This document shows positions 60,228-64,000 of a stretch of 64,000 nucleotides of DNA, in pieces; positions within the stretch are counted from its first letter, which is position 1, and every line of letters begins with the position of its first letter. This DNA is from Nocardioides sp. JS614 (GTDB taxonomy: Bacteria; Actinomycetota; Actinomycetes; Propionibacteriales; Nocardioidaceae). The notes beneath the pieces are model-generated. The model did no database searches and was not told the DNA's origin. It saw only the letters and a program-made list of their open reading frames with translations. The stretch spans positions 4,216,001 to 4,280,000 of the forward strand of contig NC_008699.1 in the NCBI RefSeq assembly GCF_000015265.1, written 5' to 3'. The position numbers and the translations under genes are program-made.

Positions 60228-61028
60228 TCAGCCGCCGACCAGCACCGGGCGTGCCGTCACGACCCGCAGCCCCTCGGCCGCACCGGGGATCGTCACCGTC
60301 CCGTCCACGTGCCGCCACCCACCGGCACCGACTCGGAAGTCGGCCGCGTACGTCGTGTCCACCCGCACCGCCACCCGACCCCGCCGCAGGTACCGGTGGG
60401 TGATCTCCAGGTCCGGGTACGGCGCACCCGCACCCCTGGTCCGCTCACTGACCCCATCCCCGTAGTGCCAGGTGAACGTCTCGGGCCAGATCCGCAGCTC
60501 CACCCGGCGCCCCAACAACCGCACCACCCGGGTCAGCTCACCGCGCTCGGTGTAGAAGTTCGTCTCGAAGTTCACCAGCGTCCGCCCACCCGGCGGCTGC
60601 ACCACCAGCTCCGAGGCCGGCAACGGGACCCGGCGGAACGCCCGGAGCACCAACCCGGGCGTCACCTCCGGTGACGCGGCGACCGCGCCCACCGGGCAGT
60701 TGTCCCCCGCCGCGTATGTCTCACCAGAATCGGTGACGAAGTAGGCGTAGGTCTGAACGCTGCCGTCGTCACATCGGGCGGGTTCGTTGCAGGTCTGATC
60801 GCCCCCCATGAAGCACTGCGTGACGTGGATCCAGTGCCCGGGCGTCGTCTGAGCTGCCACGGGCACGTTCTCCGGGACCCCGTCGTTTTGAGCGAATCCG
60901 CTGAGGGTGACAGCACCACCGCCGGACTGTCCGCCGATGTGGTGATCGACGGCAACGGCCTCGTCCGAGGTCAGGAGCGCGACAGTCACCAACAGCGCCG
61001 AGACCAGGATGCGGGTGGTGCGGGTCAT
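60228..61028 (-). CDS. Secreted protein, possible PKD-like domain
   Basis: 266 residues with signal peptide (residues 1-26). Cys residues at about 72-90 may form disulphides ('TQCFMGGDQTCNEPARCDDG'). The C-terminal half ('TFTWHYGDGVSERT', 'ITHRYLRRGRVAVRVDTTYA') resembles PKD domains, with the WxYGDG and xHxYxxxGxxxV pattern. ATG overlaps the stop of the preceding lipoprotein gene by 4 nt. Role unknown. Confidence 0.75.
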   Translation of the reverse strand: MTRTTRILVSALLVTVALLTSDEAVAVDHHIGGQSGGGAVTLSGFAQNDGVPENVPVAAQTTPGHWIHVTQCFMGGDQTCNEPARCDDGSVQTYAYFVTDSGETYAAGDNCPVGAVAASPEVTPGLVLRAFRRVPLPASELVVQPPGGRTLVNFETNFYTERGELTRVVRLLGRRVELRIWPETFTWHYGDGVSERTRGAGAPYPDLEITHRYLRRGRVAVRVDTTYAADFRVGAGGWRHVDGTVTIPGAAEGLRVVTARPVLVGG

Positions 61029-61609
61029 CGGTCCTGGCCCCAGAATTCAATGACCCAGCCGCCGTCATCCAGCCGGAGAACGCTCTGGAGCTTCACGCTG
61101 CCGGCGACGTAGATCTCGTCGTCGCTCTTCCCCGGAAAGTCCACGATCTGCTTGGTATTCGCCAGGTCACACCAGACTGTGATGCGCCTACCGTCGTCAA
61201 AGAAGGCGCTCCGGACGTGGGAGATCGAGTTCTCGCCGCCGACCACCTCGCCACTCCGCTTGACGACGTCGCGGATGAACTGCACGCCTCCGTCACAAGC
61301 GTTGCATCCCTCCGCACCCAGGCTTCGAAGCCCCTCGACGTCCCCGGTCGCCTGGGCGTAGTTGACCATCTCCCAGTAGAACCGCACGAACGCCTCGGCC
61401 GCGGCCGCGTCGCTCCCCCGCGCCGCGGCCGGCATGGTCGGCTCGACCGGCCCCGACACCGCGGTGGTGGACGGCGAGGACGGCGCGGAGGACGAGGGCG
61501 GGGCGAACCTGGGCTCGGGGTCGTCGCCGGAGCAGGCGCCGAGCGCGAGCACCGACACGACACACAGGGCGGCGATGACCGTCCGAGACCGGGTCACGGC
61601 GACGATCAT
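61025..61609 (-). CDS. DUF6318-type lipoprotein
   Basis: 194 residues. Lipobox 'VLALGACSGD' (Cys near residue 26), a Ser/Pro-rich linker, then a domain beginning 'AAAEAFVRFYWEMVNYAQATGDVEGLRSLG' and containing 'CNACDGGVQFI', 'VWCDLAN' and 'VIEFWGQDR'. The pattern matches a family of actinobacterial lipoproteins of unknown function. ATG at 61609 or GTG at 61597. First of a two-gene unit with the PKD-like secreted protein. Confidence 0.78.
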   Translation of the reverse strand: MIVAVTRSRTVIAALCVVSVLALGACSGDDPEPRFAPPSSSAPSSPSTTAVSGPVEPTMPAAARGSDAAAAEAFVRFYWEMVNYAQATGDVEGLRSLGAEGCNACDGGVQFIRDVVKRSGEVVGGENSISHVRSAFFDDGRRITVWCDLANTKQIVDFPGKSDDEIYVAGSVKLQSVLRLDDGGWVIEFWGQDR

Positions 61610-61675
61610 TCCCCCTGCGGACGCACAGCGAAACCGCCGTACCGGCATCTGTGGATCTCTGACAGGATGCGGCCC

Positions 61676-62365
61676 ATGCAGACCATCGGACTCGTCGGCG
61701 GGATGAGCTGGGAGAGCAGCGCCGCGTACTACGAGGCGCTCAACCAGGGCGTCGAGGAACGGGTCGGCGGGCTGGCGTCCGCGCGGACCGCGATGGTCTC
61801 GGTGGACTTCGCCGAGGTCACCGCCCTGCAGGAGCAGGAGCGCTGGGACGACGTCGCCGAGATCCTGGCCGGCGCCGCCCGCGGGGTCGAGGCCGCCGGG
61901 GCCGACTTCCTGCTGCTGTGCACCACCACGTTCCACCGGGTCGCGGACCAGGTGGCCGCGGCCGTGGAAATCCCGCTGCTGCACCTGGCCGACGTGGTCG
62001 CCGACGCCTGCAAGGCCGAGCGCCTCGACTCGGTCGGCTTCCTCGGGACGACGTTCGCGATGTCCCGCTCGTTCTTCACCGACCGGATCGCCGCGCACGG
62101 CCTGACCGTGCACGTCCCGGAGACCCGCCACCACGAGACCCTGAACCGGGTGATCTACGACGAGCTCGTGCACGGCAAGGTGCTCGACAGCTCGCGGCGT
62201 ACCGTCGTCGGCCTCGTCGACGAGCTGTGGGACGCCGGCGCGGGCGGCGTGATCCTCGGCTGCACCGAGCTCGAGCTGCTGGTCCACCAGGCCGACGCCG
62301 ACATCCCGGTCTTCCCCTGCACCACCCTCCACGTCGCGGCCGCCCTCGACCGCGCCCTCGCCTGA
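61676..62365 (+). CDS. Aspartate/glutamate racemase-family protein
   Basis: 229 residues. 'TIGLVGGMSWESSAAYYEALNQ' and the C-terminal 'GAGGVILGCTELELLV' (second Cys) are racemase features. The first active-site motif reads LLCTTTFHRVAD, whereas relatives have CTNTMHK; the Asn next to the first Cys is replaced by Thr. It may racemise a D/L amino acid or a related carboxylate. ATG start. Monocistronic. Confidence 0.82.
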   Translation: MQTIGLVGGMSWESSAAYYEALNQGVEERVGGLASARTAMVSVDFAEVTALQEQERWDDVAEILAGAARGVEAAGADFLLLCTTTFHRVADQVAAAVEIPLLHLADVVADACKAERLDSVGFLGTTFAMSRSFFTDRIAAHGLTVHVPETRHHETLNRVIYDELVHGKVLDSSRRTVVGLVDELWDAGAGGVILGCTELELLVHQADADIPVFPCTTLHVAAALDRALA

Positions 62366-62376
62366 TCCCGAGCGAT

Positions 62377-62436
62377 AGTCCCTGACGTATACGTGGTCTG
62401 GGCGCGCTCCCACACCCCGCAACCGTCAGGGACTAC
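62377..62436. repeat. Inverted repeat tagtccctgacg, family C copy 2
   Basis: Perfect 12-bp arms tagtccctgacg (62377-62388) and cgtcagggacta (62425-62436) surround a 36-bp loop containing cgtatacg. It lies between the convergent racemase and M4 peptidase genes; the right arm overlaps the last codons of the latter. Likely a bidirectional terminator. Confidence 0.7.
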
Positions 62437-63718
62437 CGTCCAGGAGCAGCTCCACCAGGCGGGCGAGGTCGGGGGTGAGGTGCTGCTCGGGGACGGTGGC
62501 ACAGGAGCCGCAGAGGTCGAAGGAGTAGACGTACCGGTCGGGTTGTGGGTCGCCGGGGGCCACGACGCCCAGGTCCACCCGGTCGACCAGGTCGGCGACC
62601 TCCGCGGCCCGCGGGTCGTCGCCGTCGAGGTCGAGCTCGCCGGCGGCGCGCAGGCCCGCGAAGCCGCCGGTACGCCGCACGCTCACCCGCCGCGACCCAC
62701 CTGCTGACCCGCCGGCTGACCCCGCCCCGGCCGGAACGACACCACCCTCCGGCGTGACCCCCACCTCCGCCCACGCACCGCGCACCGCCTCGGCGTGCGC
62801 GCCCGCGGCGGCGACCGTCGCGGCGGCGAAGCCCGCGAAGTCCGTGCCCGCGCCGACGGCGCCGCCGACGAGCGCGTCGTACCAGACCCGGCCGGCGCCG
62901 TCCCACGTCGAGCCGCCGATGGCGGTCGCGGCGAGCTGGAAGGCCCGGTTGGGGATGCCCGAGTTGAGGTGCACGCCGCCGTTGTCGTCGGCGGTGTCGA
63001 CGTAGTCGCGCAGGTGGCCCACCTGGGGGTCGCGACCCAGCGCGGGGTCGTCGTACGCCGTGCCGGGCGCGGCCATGTCGCGCAGCGCGCGGGCGTGGAT
63101 GCCGGGCAGGAAGATCCCGGCGCCGATCAGCCAGTCGGCCTCGGCCGCGGTCTGCCCGAGCAGCCGCTGCTTGAGGCAGGCCGCGAAGACGTCGGAGACC
63201 GACTCGTTCAGCGCGCCGGGCTGATCGCGGTAGCGCAGCCCGGCGGTGTGCTCGGTGACCGCGTGCGTGAGCTCGTGCCCGAGGACGTCCACCGGAGCGG
63301 TGAACCGGCCGAAGACCCGGCCGTCCCCGTCGCCGAACACCAGCTGCGTGCCGTCCCAGAACGCGTTGTCGTAGTCGCGGCCGTAGTGGACCGTCAGGCT
63401 GACCGGCGCGCCGGCCCCGTCGTACGACGAGCGGCCGTAGACCTCCGCGAACAGCGCGAGCGCCCCGGTGATGCCGGAGGCCGCCTCGTCGACGGCGGCG
63501 TCACCGACCTCGGGATCGCCGGCCGACCGCACCACCTGCCCCGGCAGGGTGGTCGTGTGGTCCGCGGTGTGCACGGTCCACGCCGCACCGCCCGCCGGCA
63601 GGACCGAGCGCCGGTCGGCGGCCGGCACCGTCCGGCCGCTCCGCAGCCGCTCGTCGACCAGCAGGCTCTCGGGCGCGACCCGGCGCAGCAGGTACGGCGG
63701 CACGAAGCGGCAGCTCAT
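62426..63718 (-). CDS. M4-family metallopeptidase with C-terminal emfourin-like domain
   Basis: 430 residues. The N-terminus 'CRFVPPYLLRRVA' is like the short propeptide of protealysin-type M4 peptidases and no Sec signal is present. The zinc site 'VDVLGHELTHAVTEHTAGL' and third-ligand segment 'ALNESVSDVFAA' are complete, as is 'GGVHLNSGIPNRAF'. After a Gly/Ala/Ser linker the last ~90 residues ('RVSVRRTGGFAGLRAAGELDLD' to 'CGSCATVPEQHLTPDLARLVELL') resemble the emfourin inhibitor domain. Enzyme and likely inhibitor are therefore fused. Confidence 0.85.
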   Translation of the reverse strand: MSCRFVPPYLLRRVAPESLLVDERLRSGRTVPAADRRSVLPAGGAAWTVHTADHTTTLPGQVVRSAGDPEVGDAAVDEAASGITGALALFAEVYGRSSYDGAGAPVSLTVHYGRDYDNAFWDGTQLVFGDGDGRVFGRFTAPVDVLGHELTHAVTEHTAGLRYRDQPGALNESVSDVFAACLKQRLLGQTAAEADWLIGAGIFLPGIHARALRDMAAPGTAYDDPALGRDPQVGHLRDYVDTADDNGGVHLNSGIPNRAFQLAATAIGGSTWDGAGRVWYDALVGGAVGAGTDFAGFAAATVAAAGAHAEAVRGAWAEVGVTPEGGVVPAGAGSAGGSAGGSRRVSVRRTGGFAGLRAAGELDLDGDDPRAAEVADLVDRVDLGVVAPGDPQPDRYVYSFDLCGSCATVPEQHLTPDLARLVELLLDGSP

Positions 63719-63730
63719 CCCGCCAGCGTG

Positions 63731-64000
63731 TCACCCGCCGGTCCGGTCCACCAGGATGCTGTAGCCGTAGATCATCGGGCTGGACCCGAACCGCACGAAC
63801 ACCGAGGACATCGCCGCGACCCCCGGCGTCGAGCGCAGCGTCCACGCATACGTGCACGACGGCGTGACCGGCATGGTCACCGCAGTGGCGAAGTCGAAGT
63901 CGTTCGAGATCGTCACCGACGTGACGCCGCTGGGCGCGACGATGCCGAGGACGACGTCCGCCGTGGTCACCCGGGTGGCGCCGTCGTTCACGGTGACGCC
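63731..64000 (-). CDS. C-terminal end of a secreted/surface beta-domain protein (partial)
   Basis: The frame is open to the window edge, so only the last ~90 residues are seen. They have the pattern of repetitive Ig-like modules ('VTVNDGATRVTTADVVLGIVAP', 'VTISNDFDF', 'YAWTL...SVFVRF', 'MIYGYSILVDRTGG'). The start lies beyond the window. Likely an extracellular or surface protein; no family is assigned. Confidence 0.65.
   Translation of the reverse strand, partial: GVTVNDGATRVTTADVVLGIVAPSGVTSVTISNDFDFATAVTMPVTPSCTYAWTLRSTPGVAAMSSVFVRFGSSPMIYGYSILVDRTGG

Overview
The window is high-GC DNA with dense, often start/stop-overlapping genes and many GTG starts. It carries actinobacterial markers: mycothiol glycosyltransferase MshA, CarD, PhoU with a SenX3/RegX3-type pair, a DUF4032 protein and DUF305/DUF6318-type lipoproteins. 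Gene content and style suggest a Nocardioides-like member of the Propionibacteriales; that placement is inference, since no rRNA is present.

Layout. 0-9.5 kb: a partial alpha/beta hydrolase with a histone-like Lys/Ala tail, a GPH-type sugar symporter coupled to a PLP decarboxylase/lyase-like enzyme, a PfkB kinase with a TetR regulator, a divergent Tat-exported flavin amine oxidase followed by a secreted propeller-like protein, uracil-DNA glycosylase and a DODA-type dioxygenase. 9.5-18 kb: an aldehyde dehydrogenase/GMC oxidoreductase operon, pyridoxal kinase, a sulfotransferase, a DUF305 lipoprotein, tRNA-Thr(TGT), an SDR/SnoaL pair and a DUF4032 protein. 18-19.75 kb: an intact ISL3-family insertion sequence placed in a 32-bp repeat array. 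19.7-27.6 kb: a branched-chain-amino-acid-type ABC transporter operon (lipoprotein, fused LivH-LivM, LivG, LivF) ending in a large anchored secreted protein and a small membrane protein, with a degenerate second binding-protein gene inside it. 27.6-35.4 kb: a metallophosphoesterase, rlmB, cysS, a C39-like peptidase, a membrane-anchored sulfite-oxidase-like protein, ispF and an orphan nirD.

35.6-46.3 kb: an 11-gene ethanolamine-utilisation bacterial microcompartment (BMC) operon on the minus strand, reading eat permease, eutN, eutA, eutB, eutC, eutL, eutE, eutM, eutQ, eutJ, a second BMC trimer gene and a 108-residue protein of unknown function. The permease imports ethanolamine, B12-dependent EutBC (maintained by EutA) releases acetaldehyde plus ammonia inside the shell, and EutE converts acetaldehyde to acetyl-CoA. 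No cobalamin adenosyltransferase, phosphotransacetylase, alcohol dehydrogenase, EutS, EutK or dedicated regulator is present here. The operon lies between ispF/cysS/rlmB on one side and ispD/carD on the other, genes that are normally contiguous in actinobacteria.

46.5-64 kb: ispD and a diverged IspD-like gene, carD with a strong terminator, a UbiA-like prenyltransferase, gpmA, a 119-bp tandem repeat array, the phoU/senX3/regX3 phosphate-sensing locus with a PHO box, a DMT exporter, an ABC1 kinase, YbjN and mshA, an SDR, two small exported proteins, an Asp/Glu racemase-like enzyme, an M4 metallopeptidase with a C-terminal emfourin-like domain, and a truncated surface-type protein.

Main points for a second look: the BMC operon with its small scaffold-like protein; three KstR-type operators placed before the GMC/ALDH genes, the SnoaL/SDR genes and the ABC transporter operon; two families of composite palindromic intergenic repeats; and a non-canonical CTG start for the metallophosphoesterase.
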